A stretch of 64,000 nt of DNA from Diphasiastrum complanatum. Lineage: Eukaryota > Streptophyta > Lycopodiopsida > Lycopodiales > Lycopodiaceae. The notes under the pieces are model-generated. The model saw nothing but the letters and a program-made list of their open reading frames with translations, was not told the origin of the DNA and did not search any database. How positions within the stretch are numbered: position 1 is the stretch's first letter; each line of letters begins with the position of its first letter. Positions 20,690-34,654 of this stretch are shown here, one piece after another. The position numbers and the translations under genes were made by a program. The stretch spans positions 9,226,274-9,290,273 of the forward strand of contig CM055106.1 in NCBI GenBank assembly GCA_029204225.1, read 5' to 3'.

Positions 20690-22180
20690 ATGGATGATTG
20701 TCGAATTGCCTGCTAGCAGAAATGTAGTTGATTGCAAATGGATTTTAAAGTCAAGTATAAGGCAGACGGAAGCATCGACAAAAGAAAAGCCCGACTTGTT
20801 GCCAGAGGATTTTCTCAGGTATACAACGTCAATTACATTAATACTTTCAATCCAGTAGTTTAAGCATTCTTCTATTTGACTTTTATTATCATTTGCTACT
20901 ACTGCAGATTTGGAAATACATCAAATGGATCTACAGACAGCATATCTCAATGGAGTTATTGAAGAAGACATGTACATGATGGTGCAATCCGAAGGTTATA
21001 TTATCGAGGGTAAACACATTCATGTGTGTAAAATCCATAAGGCACTTTATGGCTTGAAGCAATCTGCTCAAGCATGGTTTCAAAGGATCAATACTTTTCT
21101 TATTGATCATGGCTACACACCTAGCTCTTCAGATTCAAATGTTTACTTCAAGACAATGCAGCAATCTTTTATCATTATCAGTTTGTACATGGATGACACA
21201 TTGCTCTTTAGCAATAGTAATGATCTGATAAAAGAAGACAAAACAATGCTATCTTCTGAATTCGACATGAGTGATCTAGACAAAGCTCATTTCTGCCTTG
21301 GTATTCAATTCATAGAGACAGAAATTGAAAGTTGATCTACATTACTCAACAGAGGTACATCTACAATATGTTAGTCAGATATAATTTGATTAATTGCAAA
21401 TTAGCTCTCTCACAAATGGAACCAGTTCTCAAATTGTTGAAGGACCAGTGTCCCCGAACAATCGAAGAAAAGAAGCAAATGCATGAGTATCCTTATCATT
21501 CTATAATAGGATCTCTTATGTACACAATGATCTGTACCAGGCCAGACATAGCTTTTGCAATCAGCTCCCTAAGTCAGTATATGACCAATCTTGGTGTAAC
21601 ACATTGGAAGGCTCTTATCAGAGTCATGAGATATCTTCGAGCTACTATGGACTTTTGCATTTGTTATGGAGTAGTCGACAACGACAAATTCAATTTACTC
21701 ATTGGTTTTACAGATGCAAGTTGGTAGGAGATGTAGACACTTGTAAATCCACTTCTGGATTTACATTCTTTCTCAACAATGGTCCAATTTCCTGGAACAA
21801 TTGCAAGCAATCGTTGATAGCTCTGTCTTCTACAAAATCAGAGTATATCGCAACCTCACAAGCTACAAAAGAAACAGTTTGGTTGAGAAACTTACTTTTA
21901 GATATCAGTCTGAATCAATATGCTCCGACATTATTATTTTGTGATAATCAAAGTGTCATTGCCTTATCAGCCCACCTAGATTTCATTCTAGGAGTAAGCA
22001 CATTGAATTGAAGTATCACTATGTCAGAAGCAAAGTTCTCGACAAGGAGATCGGATTGCAGTACTGTCGAACACAAGATATGACAACGAATTTTTTTACT
22101 AAAGCATTAAGCTTGGATGCACAGAGAAAGTTCTATGCAGAACTAAGTTTAAAAGTCAAGGCATTCATGGATTCAGATTA
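20690..22180 (+). pseudogene. Copia reverse transcriptase and RNase H
   Basis: Pieces in order: CKWILK-type start, QMDLQTAYLNGVIEEDMYM, HKALYGLKQSAQAWF, the catalytic LYMDDTLLF at about 21187, then SLMYTMICTRPDIAFAIS, and RNase H elements GFTDASW, SLIALSSTKSEYIA and LLFCDNQSVIALS. Frames change near 20745, 21335 and 21720. The element retains its catalytic YMDD but cannot make a continuous protein. Confidence 0.8.
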
Positions 22181-22188
22181 AGGGGGAG

Positions 22189-23169
22189 TGTTGGATTATT
22201 CTCCTTCCTAGTAATTGACTAATCAGTTTTTAATCTTCATCCAACTATTTATCCAGTTCCGTGGATTCTCCCATGTTTTACATAGTCTGCAAAATTACAA
22301 CTGTTTTTACACAGTCTGTAGAAATACACGAAGTTTGACAAAATGTTGAAAATTTTCTCTCACAACAAAACCCAACATTGTCCCCTTTTTGCTACAGTCA
22401 ATTTTCTCTTAAAGCGACATTGTCAAAAATTGCAAGTAAAAATATAGTGTCGAATTTTTTTCGTATTTTTTGCTTGTCAGAAATTGTGAGTAAAAATGCA
22501 ATGTCGCATTTTTCGCATTTTTTAAAGTGCCTCAAATATTAAGAAAATGACTTTGGCAAAGTGTGGGGCTACTGCAATATTTAAGAAATGAGATTTTGCG
22601 ACACTGTCGTATTTTTCACAAAACTCTCATTTTTCGCTTTCTCTCTGATGATAGTTACGTTCATTTCTGCAAAGTGATAGTTACGTTCATTTATGTAGAC
22701 AGACTGTTTACAGCCAAATGTCATCGCTTATTAGTTAGCAACTTCTGAGAAGAACTGGATGAATGCCAACAGACTCCATTCAACTAGCAGCTACTTTTGA
22801 CGACCTAATTGCTTAGTATAAATAGTTGTTCATATTTCAGCATCTTAATTCAAAAATCAAGTATTGAATAGTTAGCTCTCTCTCAAGCCTACGAGTTTGA
22901 ATACTCTTGAGCATTTTAGCTCAGTTCTTTGGAGTTGAATAGAGATTGCTATTGCGCTTACTGCTTATCAGTAGTTGCCCTTAATTCAAACTTATATTTT
23001 AGCCGCTCAGAGATAGCTTAGAGTAGGCGGCTTTGATCCGCAACTTGTTGTACCCATTTACATCTATTTCGCTTTCATACTGATTTAATATTATCTTCTT
23101 ATTGCGTTCAACTTCGTCTCATAATGTATGCGTTTTCTTTGCAATTGATTAGTTGTCTGATAATTCCCA
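22189..23169 (+). repeat. 3' LTR of the plus-strand copia with polypurine tract
   Basis: The tract AAGGGGGAG (22180-22188) immediately precedes TGTTGG at 22189. The LTR ends TTCCCA at 23169, giving imperfect terminal inverted repeats. The length of about 981 bp is long for copia. A TATAAATAG box lies near 22818. Confidence 0.7.
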
Positions 23170-23500
23170 TAAAGTGCCTTGTGAATTTTGCACACAAGGT
23201 GTTGTTTACCCCTCAGCCCGTATCCTTCTAGTTGTGACATAAAATTTTCCTCTTCAATGGTCTCGTTGAGGAAAGCGTCTGGACATCCATTTGATGGACT
23301 TCGAGATCCGTTTCAGCTGCAAAGGAGAGTAGCAACATATTGAAGCATGCTTGACAACCGGGCTGAAGGTCTCAGAATAGTCCAGATCTAGAATCTGAGA
23401 ATAATCTTTGACGACCAATCTGGCTTTGTATCGGTTCAGCCTTCCTTCAGTATCATACTTCGCCTTGAATATCCATTTGCATGGAATCAAATTTCTTCCC
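23170..23500 (-). pseudogene. Truncated copia reverse transcriptase, minus strand
   Basis: The minus-strand frame has CKWIFKAKYDTEGRLNRYKA, then a region ending EENFMSQLEGYG and CKIHKALYG, where it is cut by the LTR of the plus-strand copia at 23170. The YVDD active site is lost. A frameshift lies near 23260. Confidence 0.75.
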
Positions 23501-23579
23501 TTTGACAGCTCAGTGACTATCCACGTTTAATTCTCTGCACAAAGTAGTAGACTGCATCGTCCATAAATCTGGATGGAGG

Positions 23580-23880
23580 TTGTCTTGGTCAATTTGATCT
23601 TCTTGGCTGAATTTCGACACCCTTCTGTTCAGGCTCATTTTCTGAGTTTGTATTGATTTTCTGATTTTCGATCCTGGAGTCTTTTTCAATACGTGGATCA
23701 AATTTTTTTTTCAATACTTGGATCAGAAATTTCTTGAGCTTTTCCCTTGTGGTTGATAAATCGATATTCATGAATGTTATTTCTGTTTTTCGATTATAAA
23801 GCTTGTATGCCTTGTCATCCAGCTTCTTTCTGAGATCTTCAGGGATCTGAACATAAGCAATGCAACCAAACACTCATTTG
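23580..23880 (-). pseudogene. Copia integrase C-terminal region, minus strand
   Basis: The frame starts FGCIAYVQIPEDLRKKLDDK, the segment after the integrase core seen also in the plus-strand relative (20205-20250). Integrase core and protease should lie to the right but are deleted: only about 140 bases separate this from gag. Confidence 0.7.
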
Positions 23881-24020
23881 AACTTTTGATTTCTGGAATA
23901 TTGAGCTTGAGGATCCGACCCTGTGCTTGAGGAGGCTGCAGATCTTCTGGCCTCCTCTTGGTGAAGTAATGAAATCACTCTTGAAAGGGCGATCTTCTCC
24001 TGGATTGAATTTGCTAGAAC

Positions 24021-24482
24021 CTAATTCTCATAGGCCTCAGGAAGACTTGATAATAGAGTCATAAAAACATCGGTATCTTCTATGACTGAGCTAGTTGCAG
24101 TCATTTGCTCCATAAGATTTTGGAAAGTGTTAATGTGGCTTGAACACTTACTACTTAAGACATTCTCAAGAATTTCTTTCTCAAATGGAGTTTGGAGAGG
24201 ACGTCCTTGATATCGTAGAGGGTTGCTAGGATGTCTCATGCATCATGTATGTGACTGATTTGATTGTCCTTTATGTTGAGAGTGATCATGGCAAAAGCCC
24301 TGCCATCTTTCAATCTCCATTTGGTGATAGTGACTGCATCACCTTCAGGTTTAACTTTTGTGCCATCAACGATGTCCCACAGTTCCTTGGCTAGTAGTAT
24401 GGCCTTCATTTTGAGCTTTCAAAGATGGTAGTTACTACCATCGAGTCTGTCGATTAGAGAAGAACTAGTAGATGCATCCATT
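24021..24482 (-). pseudogene. Copia gag, minus strand
   Basis: Starts with MDASTSSSLIDRLDGSNYHL, a typical copia Gag start, at 24482. It continues with WDIVDG and INTFQNLMEQM and ends FMTLLSSLPEAYEN. There is a stop after the first 20 codons and a frameshift near 24230. It lies 130 bases from the primer site, as expected. Confidence 0.75.
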
Positions 24483-24612
24483 TTGGTTGAGCGAGATCAT
24501 TGGTAGAAACAATGATTTCGAGATATTGTGGGCTGCGTGTTTGCTAGAACAACATCTTGATAGAAACAAGACTTGGTAATTTGTAGTAGAAATGTAGATT
24601 ACTAAACTGCCC

Positions 24613-25199
24613 ACTCTGATACCATGTCAGAAATCAGTGGGAATGAGCAAAAGCTGATGAGAGGGCTTGGTGTAGAATCAGAAGCACAACAGACAATAGA
24701 AGAAAATTCAAATTGAATGATTCAGACAAATCATCAATGAAACAATACAATAGTGGGACTAAAAATTTGCACTCCGATTAATATCAAACAGTGAGTACAA
24801 TGCTTGCAGTGATAGCTTCAACTTACAATCATCGAACGTGATAACGCTGGTTACAGAAACTCGAATAATCAGAAGAAGTTTTCTAATGAAGATTCGAGGA
24901 TTGATATCCTATAAAATATCTACAACAACCTTTTGTTGCGATTGTTACAACCACCTCATTATAGTTAATGAATGTACAAAGTGGGCGGACTGTCAATATG
25001 AAGTCATTGGGACCGACAGTATCAAAATTTACAAGTATCAAAAAATGTACAATGACTCGAAATATAATTTTTTGAGTTGATCCAGTTTCAAAAAATTCTA
25101 GAAAATTCGATCTCTGCTCAGAAATTCGAGCCTTCTGTTTTTGGTTTTTCAAGATGCTCATTATTGAATGGATTTGAGGCCAAGCATCGAATTCCAACA
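24613..25199 (-). repeat. 5' LTR and primer site of the minus-strand copia
   Basis: The primer site ACTCTGATACCA (24613-24624, 11/12) is directly followed by TGTCAGAAATC. The LTR ends CCAACA at 25199, total 575 bp. The family is shared with 15734-16085. Confidence 0.75.
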
Positions 25200-25654
25200 C
25201 TATCAACATTTGATAGTTTGAACACCTTCAATACTCTTTGTTGAACCTGATTACTGGCTATGCCCTTGTATTTCTACAAACTATGTAAAAACATGAGTAA
25301 AACTACAAAACTAGATAGATGAATGGATGTAGATTAAAGATCAATTATTCGAATAAATACAATAATTTCTACCGCCATCCTATTTTCAATTCCCTTTTTT
25401 TTTTTGAGCAGTCTCCATGGTTCTCAATCAAGTGTCTTTGGGCCATCTCGACCCATGGATACTTTTGCTACCCAGAAAATAAATGTGGTTTGCTAGATAG
25501 TTAACAATTGCATTTGACAATACTCAAAAGTTGGGCTATAAGCTCTACTGAATCTAGTCAATGTAGTATTTAATAGAAATTGCACTGAGATCCCAATGTT
25601 TGTCATGACTTGAGCCTAAAAATGCAATGCATCAAATACCTCCCCTTTAAAAAA
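25200..25654. other. Intergenic, short LTR-like remnant
   Basis: The stretch ACATGAGTAAAACTAC at 25291, with GAATGGATGTAGATTA after it, resembles the right end of the LTR at 7146-7760. I see no gene. Confidence 0.35.
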
Positions 25655-26108
25655 ATGACGTGTGGCATCAAGTCTAGGCTTTATGTTGTTGTCAAACTAT
25701 ACCGTGTTGAGACCTTTGACCCTAAACAATACTAGAAGAACCAAAATTGCAAAAAAGATCATTCCAAGAGAGCAAGTTAATTGGGCCAACATACAAGAAA
25801 AGAATAACACTATATAACCTACTCTAGTCTCATGTCGACATGCCCTTGGGTATTTTACTACATAGCTATCCTCAACTCTAGATTGATCTCAAGAGTTTGG
25901 CTAAAGCTTCAGAGTCACATATACATTCCCTCAATCACAATGAGTCCATAAATATGGTGTTACAACAACCCATTCACATCAATGGGGTTGAGGAGAAATC
26001 CCAATAGGTGCATAACATCAATGTCATATGGAAAGCAATACCAAAATCACATTATCCTTAGAGCAAAAGAACTCCATGAAAGAGTTTGCTATCATTAATG
26101 GAAGACAT
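25655..26108 (-). repeat. Inverted-repeat partner of 7761-8215
   Basis: Near full-length reverse-complement match of 7761-8215. Both copies end at ATGGAAGACAT / ATGTCTTCCAT; in the left copy the LTR end abuts precisely there. Confidence 0.65.
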
Positions 26109-26761
26109 AGACCGAATCTCATATCGTTAGAATTGTATCATGCCTGGGGAATCCAAGGAATCAGACCATGTATTCCTTCAAATTGGTTGATCAATAATGC
26201 ATGAGACTAGTTGGCATGACAAAAAAATGTTTACATTAAAGTTGTTAGGGTGTGCTTTGTGATCAAATTTCTCGTTTTAGACCTACTTGACATGGTGTAA
26301 TCTTACAAAGTCTTACTCAATAGACTATGGTTATGAGCTTCACATGCCCTTCATGATTGGGAAACTAGAATCATTATTGGGTACAACAAGGAGAAAGGTA
26401 TGAAAGTGACTTTCAAAACTTGGGTGGCGAAACTAGCAAGGCAACATAGGACGACGACTAGTTTTGCTACAACTAAGTGAATGTAGGAAGAAGATATTTA
26501 GGCATCATAACCATAGAGATATTAAAGTTTTGTGGTGTTAGATGAGTCAAAGATTGTGAAAGGGCAGAAGATGGAGAGAGTTAGTATAACTCTCATGAAT
26601 GGTGCACTATCACAAACAATGGACCAAGGACACTTCAGACTTAGTGTCCAGTCCGAATATGATATATGGTGGTTGGCAACTTTTCAGGTAATTTTTCTCA
26701 TTATTAGATTAGATTCAGTGGATAGTAATAATTCTTATTTAACTAAGTTGGTTTTATTCTT

Positions 26762-27575
26762 TGGATAGGTATTGAAAGAAGATGTTTTATCGAAAGCAGG
26801 ACTTCATAAGGTACGTGTCAAAATACAGAAAGATGAAAAGCTTTCAGGAAAATTAGGAAATATGCCTACTAAGCCAAGCATAGGAGGAGCAAAAGCACGT
26901 TGATTCATGTCAAACCACACAGGTAAGGCTTCTAATATTCAACACTCATTTTGGAAAGATATTGTTGCTGCCACTCAGAACTTAGGGGTGACTGGCAAAA
27001 CTAGATTACTGAAAGTTGATGTATGGAGGAAGCTTGACAGTATGATCAAAATATTAAGAAAAGACAAATTTTCTGATACTGATAAGAGAGCTCTACAAAA
27101 GAGTTGTATCGATTTTGTTGATGTAGTATCAAAAGCATGGGGAGAAGATCACATCACTCATTACATGATTAGTATATATGCTCAAAGCTGCTTTCAATCA
27201 AGTTCTATATATTTTGATCCAAGCATAAGACTGACATTACGATTTTGACATGTGCAGCACATAGTAAGTGATCATACATCATTTTTTGCAAACACATATG
27301 GAAGCCTAAGTGTCTGGTCATCACAAGGAATGGAGAAGTCACATTGGCAAGCACGGGCAACATTTCATCGAAATACACAACTTGGAGGAACCAATGAAAA
27401 ACGAAACTATCTTTGTCAATTATTTTAGTGGTTCTACCGTAGAGTTCATATTTGACAGATCACCAAATCTTCAAATCATGAAAAATTTAGAAAAGCTTGC
27501 AAATTCATTGAGCAACAAAGAAGCTAGAAATTTAGAGCTACAAAGAGGCTACAAATGTAAATTGTATTCATAATA
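26762..27575 (+). pseudogene. Eroded multi-exon gene of unrecognised family
   Basis: Three exon-like stretches follow one another. 26762-26905 begins LKEDVLSKAGLHKVRV. 26907-27170 contains SFWKDIVAATQNLGVTGKT, then WRKLDSMIKILRKDKFSDTD and SKAWGEDHITHYM. After a possible 85-base intron ending in TGCAG at 27258, 27259-27480 contains GSLSVWSSQGMEKSHWQAR, then NTQLGGTNEKRNYL and, after one stop, WFYRR. The reading is broken by at least a TGA near 26902 and stops at 27428 and later. The conserved-looking GMEKSHWQAR block suggests an ancient protein family, possibly of a mobile element. I cannot name it. Confidence 0.4.
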
Positions 27576-27593
27576 TTCAATATATACAAAGTT

Positions 27594-28856
27594 TCATTCA
27601 GTGGGATCTGATATTTCATCTTGTTCAATTGTTGTGCTATCATGCAGTAACTCTCTACTTGCATAAGCATCCAGAAGATGCGCATTGTCCTTGTTACCAC
27701 TCAATTCTATATATGTTGCAGACAATGAATAATGGGAACTCCTTAATGGTACATTCCCATCTGCAAATCCTAATATGTTCAAAACATACGATCTCTTCAC
27801 AACAAAAATTTTAATTGTTGTAGCAAATTTATGTCCATCTAGATAATAAGATAAGGCTTTCACAACCATTATCAGAGTCTCTCCAACTGGACTGAGTTTG
27901 GAATGGGCAACACAAATTTCGTTTTTTTGAAATTGCCTCAAGTAGTGGCCAAGACCACTATCCCTGTGGAAAGATGATGAATGTTGTCTGAAGCCCCCTC
28001 AACGAGTAGCAAAGTCATCGATTACAAGTGTATTCTGCATAACAAAGTTGGAGTTCTCAGTTTATAAAATTTAATAGAACACATACATCTAATAAACTTA
28101 CAGTAAAACTGCTAAACTTATGCATTCTTCATCATTAGCTGCAACTAGATCAGGATGATGTATATTGTGACCCCCTATTGAAGAAGAGTCATCTGCAAAT
28201 TTCATTATTGATGGATGAGGGAATTCCAGCCAGGCCTAGAAGGAAATAAATTTCTCTTCAGATGGAAAACTTCATCCATGATCACGAACATTTGCCAAAG
28301 CCATCGACAACCATTCCTTACTAATCATAATACCCTCTTCATCATCATAGTCAATGTCCGGCACCAAGTCTTCAGTTTCAAAATCACAAGGTCAGAAAAC
28401 TCATAAATGGTGCTTGACAATAGACAAAGAACCTCATCCTCCCGATAATAAAAAAACACATAGATCTGCAGTTGTAATATATACATCTTCATTAATATAA
28501 TATTCCAAAAAATCAAAGAAGCGTTTGGAATGTACATCAACAATTTTTTTCTCAATATTGGCATTGGAGCCAATGAAGGCATCTCTCAACTTATCAGTAT
28601 CTACACTCATATAGTCAGTGTCTTTATCAGGAGTATCCACCAAGAAATGACTGATATCCTTTATGGAATGTTCAGTGGTGGAGGGTGAAGGAATCTCAGT
28701 TTCAGGAATCGATGTATCTGACTCTTCTAGGATATGAACTAACAAAACAAAAATAAATCTGGTTTGATACTTGAGATAATGACATTTTTGTTTACATATA
28801 TGACATTCAGTGGAATTCTTAACTTGGTCAGAAAGTTTAGTGTAAACTTGAATCAA
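27594..28856 (-). pseudogene. Minus-strand open frames, unidentified
   Basis: Two longer minus-strand frames occur: 27594-27941 (115 residues, no clear domain) and 28434-28856 (140 residues; a CHICKQKCHY stretch and an acidic Ser/Thr-rich region with DTPDKDTDYMSVDTDK). A further piece at 28270-28390 reads DIDYDDEEGIMISKEWLSMA in another frame. They might be exons of one gene, but splice signals are not convincing. I recognise no family. Confidence 0.25.
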
Positions 28857-28859
28857 TGG

Positions 28860-30271
28860 TTGACTTCTTATAATTTTCTCAATGAAGAATCTCTAGGAGC
28901 ATAATGATGCATGTTTTTAGTATCAAATGGTTATGTTGCTCAAAAGTAAAGTTATGCTAAATATGTTCAAGAATCGATGATGAATGTATGTAGAATTTTG
29001 TTGGAGACAATGTTCAAAATTCCGTAGTATTTTGTTTGCCTCTTTAAAACCCTTTATTTTAATTTCAAAACTTTGTGGCAGATGCTCGTTTGTTTTTGTA
29101 GGAACCATGAGGATTGTTTACCACATGCACCCAATAGTTTCAAATTATTTCGAGAGATGGTGCATGGTGCAAGTGCCTTGTTGTGCAAGTGCCCAGAACT
29201 CATGAATTAAACTTATCATTTAATGGTTTGCTATGTCTCCATGATATTCATTGTCTCAAACTTACGACGAATTAGTTTGGCTTGTTATTACTAATTGCTT
29301 TGAAAAAATTTCCTAGGAATTTCTATCAGTCATACCTATCTAGACTTATCCAAGCCACCTCACTATGTCTAATTGTGCCACCTAGTTTTTTCATGCATTA
29401 AATGTGGCATGTAAAGTACAAACGGCAATTCCTATGGTAGCTCGAGTTTCTACTTCTACCTACCTTGAATATTTTATTCTAAGATGGGTCTTTACTAAGC
29501 CAAAAGAGCTCAATTCATCTTTGGCATTTTTAGGACCCCTACTCACAACATTAGATATATTTTTCAATATTTTGACAAAAAATTCCAATTAAATATCTTA
29601 CTCTAAATCTATCCGAAATTACTTTCAGACCAGATCTCATTTCTATACCACAGTTGGCTCTCTTCCGAAAACTATGCAACCCACATATAAGTTGACAAGT
29701 TTTTGTTGTGGAAAGGAAAGTTTGTTATAGGCTTTCTCTGGACCAGCAATGATGAGGAAAGAACAGCTTGACTCATGAAAGTTAGTAGCTATTCCTGGCT
29801 TGGGACATTTTGTATTTAAAGAGGTGTGTATACATTTATTACATTGCTATTAATGAAATCTATATGATACTCACTCATAATTGAACTTCCTACTGCAGGT
29901 TAACAGTTGTATATGTTCTCATACACATCCGTGGATAATCGGAACATTTGTTGACAAGTGGAGCCTGATAACATTCTTAATGATGCTTATGCCAACATCT
30001 TGTAAGTGCTATGATAATTTGATGATGGCATAGCTTAAATATTGTGTATATAATTCTAGATAAAGAAAAAGGTTTTTTATGCTATGCATTGGATATATTG
30101 CCTAAATGGATTCTTACCTAAAAACTCAATTTTAACGTGATCATGGTTTGAATATAAAAACCTAGTAGGTTATAAAGTCTTGTCATTAAGGACTTTGACC
30201 TTTACCAAGGAGAAACCTTGGATTGTGCTCCAACTAGAGGAATGAAACTAAAATCAACCCCAAGATGTAGA
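28860..30271. other. Intergenic region
   Basis: AT-rich single-copy-looking DNA downstream of the reductase gene. Open frames are short and show no known domain. Confidence 0.4.
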
Positions 30272-32028
<1,757 letters not shown>

Positions 32029-32394
32029 TCAAATCAATCAGCTAGAATGAGATTTTGCTTGAGAACTTTTGCACCACGATCCGACTGCGATAGAACCATT
32101 TTTATGATAAGAAGGGATTATCGCATTGCATGCCTTATCTGACGGCGGACGTCATAGCATGATCGCATGTCAGCACACCCTCCTCGTGTCAACTCCCTCT
32201 CCAACACTTCCGAAAGCGCTGCGTACGTTCTAAAGAACGAATAACCTCCCCATTTCTTAATCATCTACTACGTGCTTTGAACCAAAATTGTCAACTCTCC
32301 AAAAATAATACATTACATCTCAATACGTCACATACATTATAATGGTGATGCTGTTTTGAGCCAAAATGTCAATAAATAAAATAATATTTACAAG

Positions 32395-34650
32395 TATTAT
32401 TTCTTAAGTCTCTAAGCATTCACTTTGGTTGGTTGCGAATTTCCTTGTAAATCAGCTAATTGAATAGATCCATTGTCAAAGATTTTGACAACTAGGTTGA
32501 ATGGACTCATCCATCGTGTATGTAACTTCCCTGGAAATTTGATGTGACTATTGTCATACAACAGAGCAAAATTTCCTTCTTTAAGAACAACAGCCTTTAT
32601 AGAATCATCGAAGCTTTTCTTACGCCTTATCTGAATTTTCTTGATATCGATCAGGGTTTAGTTCTTTGTTCCTAGAGCTTCTCGATAGAGAAAAGTCTGT
32701 CATTTATGCTAGAATCTTTGGAAGATCGAGTCTAAACTTGTATACGATAAGTTGGAACTTCAAACTCGATTGGGTGTATCGGATGCATATCGTACACCAA
32801 GTAGAAAGGAGTTTGTTTCGTTGTTACTTTCTCAGCGTTTCTATAAGCCCATAAAATGGATGGTAGTTTCTTATACCAATCAGCAACATGTGCCATAGTG
32901 ATCTTATTAAGAATCTTGCACAAAATTCCATTAGCTCTTTCAGTCAAACAGTTTGCCTTAGAATTGTATTGACTGGTTTTGGGATGTTTTGATCATGAAA
33001 TGTTTTTTCAAGGTGTATTGTATCATTCAAAAAATATGTCCCTCTGTCGCTTACCAATTCCAAAGGGCAACCATATTTGGTTATGATATTTCAAAACAAA
33101 AATTCAACAACAGTCTTAGCATCGTTCTTGTTTGTTGCTTCTACCTCGACCATCTTGGTCACATAATTGGTCACCACTAGTATATAACTTTGCTTAGTGT
33201 ATGGGGTGACTGGCTTTATAGGACCGACAAAATCAATCCCCCACTTCTCAAATGATGCGAGTGGTAGAATTAGAGCTAGAGGCCAATGCATTGAAGAAGT
33301 TGGCTTACCAACATGTTGACAAGGATCGCAAGTTTTGATAAATGTTGTAACATCCTTGTACATAGTCAGCTACCAATAGTATTTTGCATTTAAAATCTTC
33401 TATACAATGTTCACTATCGCATAGCGCCCGCTAGCATCCTCCGAATGTAGAGCTTGGATAACTTTATGGATGTCTGATGTTTCGAGACACCTCTATAACT
33501 CTTCATCTGATCCCAACTTATAACGTACATCCTTAATTATAGTGTATGGTTTGACTTTATATCAAAAAACTGTTCATTGTTCTAGATCATGCCCAGCAGA
33601 GTAATTATGGTTTTGAAGACATTCAATGATTTTTGAATAAAGCGAATTCTCGGATGATATTCACATGATTTGTTTATCCATAAAATCATCATTTAAATTC
33701 TTGTTGTTTTTTCAATGCTTAGGCGTGACGAATAATCTGCATTAGTATGGTACTTGCCTTGTCGCACTTTAACTTGGTAATTGAACTCCTGAAGTAGCAG
33801 CACCCATCGGGTAATGTCCCTCGACAAATCTGGTTTATTGACCAAATGCTTCAGAGTGTAATGATCCACATGAAATGTGAATGTGTAGCCCAATAGATGG
33901 TGTCAATTTTTCTTCACTATGAACATCGTACCCAATCCTTCTCGCTCCGTTAGTAAATAATTCTTTCCTAAAGCACTTAATTGACGTCCCAATCAGGGGG
34001 GTTGCTCGAATAAGCTTCAGTTTGAGTTCGTCGAAATGCTCAATTTGAGTTCGTCAAATGCTTGTTGTCAATAAGTCATCCAGAGATATTTGACACCCTT
34101 CTTTGATAATTGTGTGAGAGGAGATGCTAAAGTTGCATGGTCTTGACTGAACCGTCAATAATAGCGGACATGGCCAAGAAATCCTCGAAGAAGACGTAAA
34201 TTTGTTGGTTCCTTCAAGTTTTAAATAATTTTCACTTTGTCTTTTTCCATCTCGATTCCCCTTCTGTGTTCTCGTTGACTCCTACAATGCTCTCCTTGTC
34301 AAAAATTACATCACATGAAATGAAGGAATGCCCTTTAACATGCCAAAGAAGCACTTCTCAGGATGCAGATAAAGAAGGTCTCTCTACATCGTTGGAGTGT
34401 CTTCCGTAACTTCAAAAGATGGCTTCCTTTCAAACTATAGACACAAAAATCATCAACAAATATTTTTGAAAAAAATTGAGATAATCTTGCAAGACTATCT
34501 TCATCATTCATTGAAAAGTTGCCAGTGCATTACATAACCCAAACGACATTAGTTGATAGTTGTAAGTGCTCTAGTCCATTGTCAAAATTGTTTTAGACTG
34601 GTCTTATTCTCTTATCAAGACTTGATTATATCCATATGAAATCTCTTTAG
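32395..34650 (-). pseudogene. Ty3/gypsy pol remnant (RT, RNase H, integrase)
   Basis: Reading leftward on the minus strand: reverse transcriptase pieces (GYNQVLIRE, then YNYQLMSFGLCNALATFQ, about 34630-34470); RNase H with FTFHVDHYTLKHLVNKPDLS (33693-33893); integrase zinc-binding CDPCQHVGKP followed by the first Asp in WGIDFVGPI (33091-33363); TERANGILCKILNK with the catalytic Glu (32947 on); and a C-terminal GNFALLYDNSHIKFPGKLHTRW ending near 32400. Stops and frameshifts are frequent. The order RT-RH-IN and the PGKL tail place it in Ty3/gypsy without a visible chromodomain, Athila/Tat-like by resemblance. LTRs and gag were not found. Confidence 0.75.
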
Positions 34651-34654
34651 AATA

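Larger units (their letters stand above)
17901..23169 (+). mobile_element. Degenerate Ty1/copia element, plus strand
   Basis: Order along the plus strand: partial 5' LTR, gag piece, protease, integrase, reverse transcriptase, RNase H, polypurine tract, 3' LTR. This is the copia order. The 5' LTR stops at about 18576 and jumps directly into gag, so the rest of the LTR, the primer site and the gag start are deleted. The 3' end abuts the broken reverse transcriptase of a minus-strand copia of a related family. The flanking five bases (CATTT and TAAAG) do not match, so the flanks were rearranged after insertion. Confidence 0.75.

Noticed and set aside
17896-23174. Target duplication around the plus-strand copia
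   Set aside because: CATTT and TAAAG do not match, and the 5' LTR border itself is uncertain.
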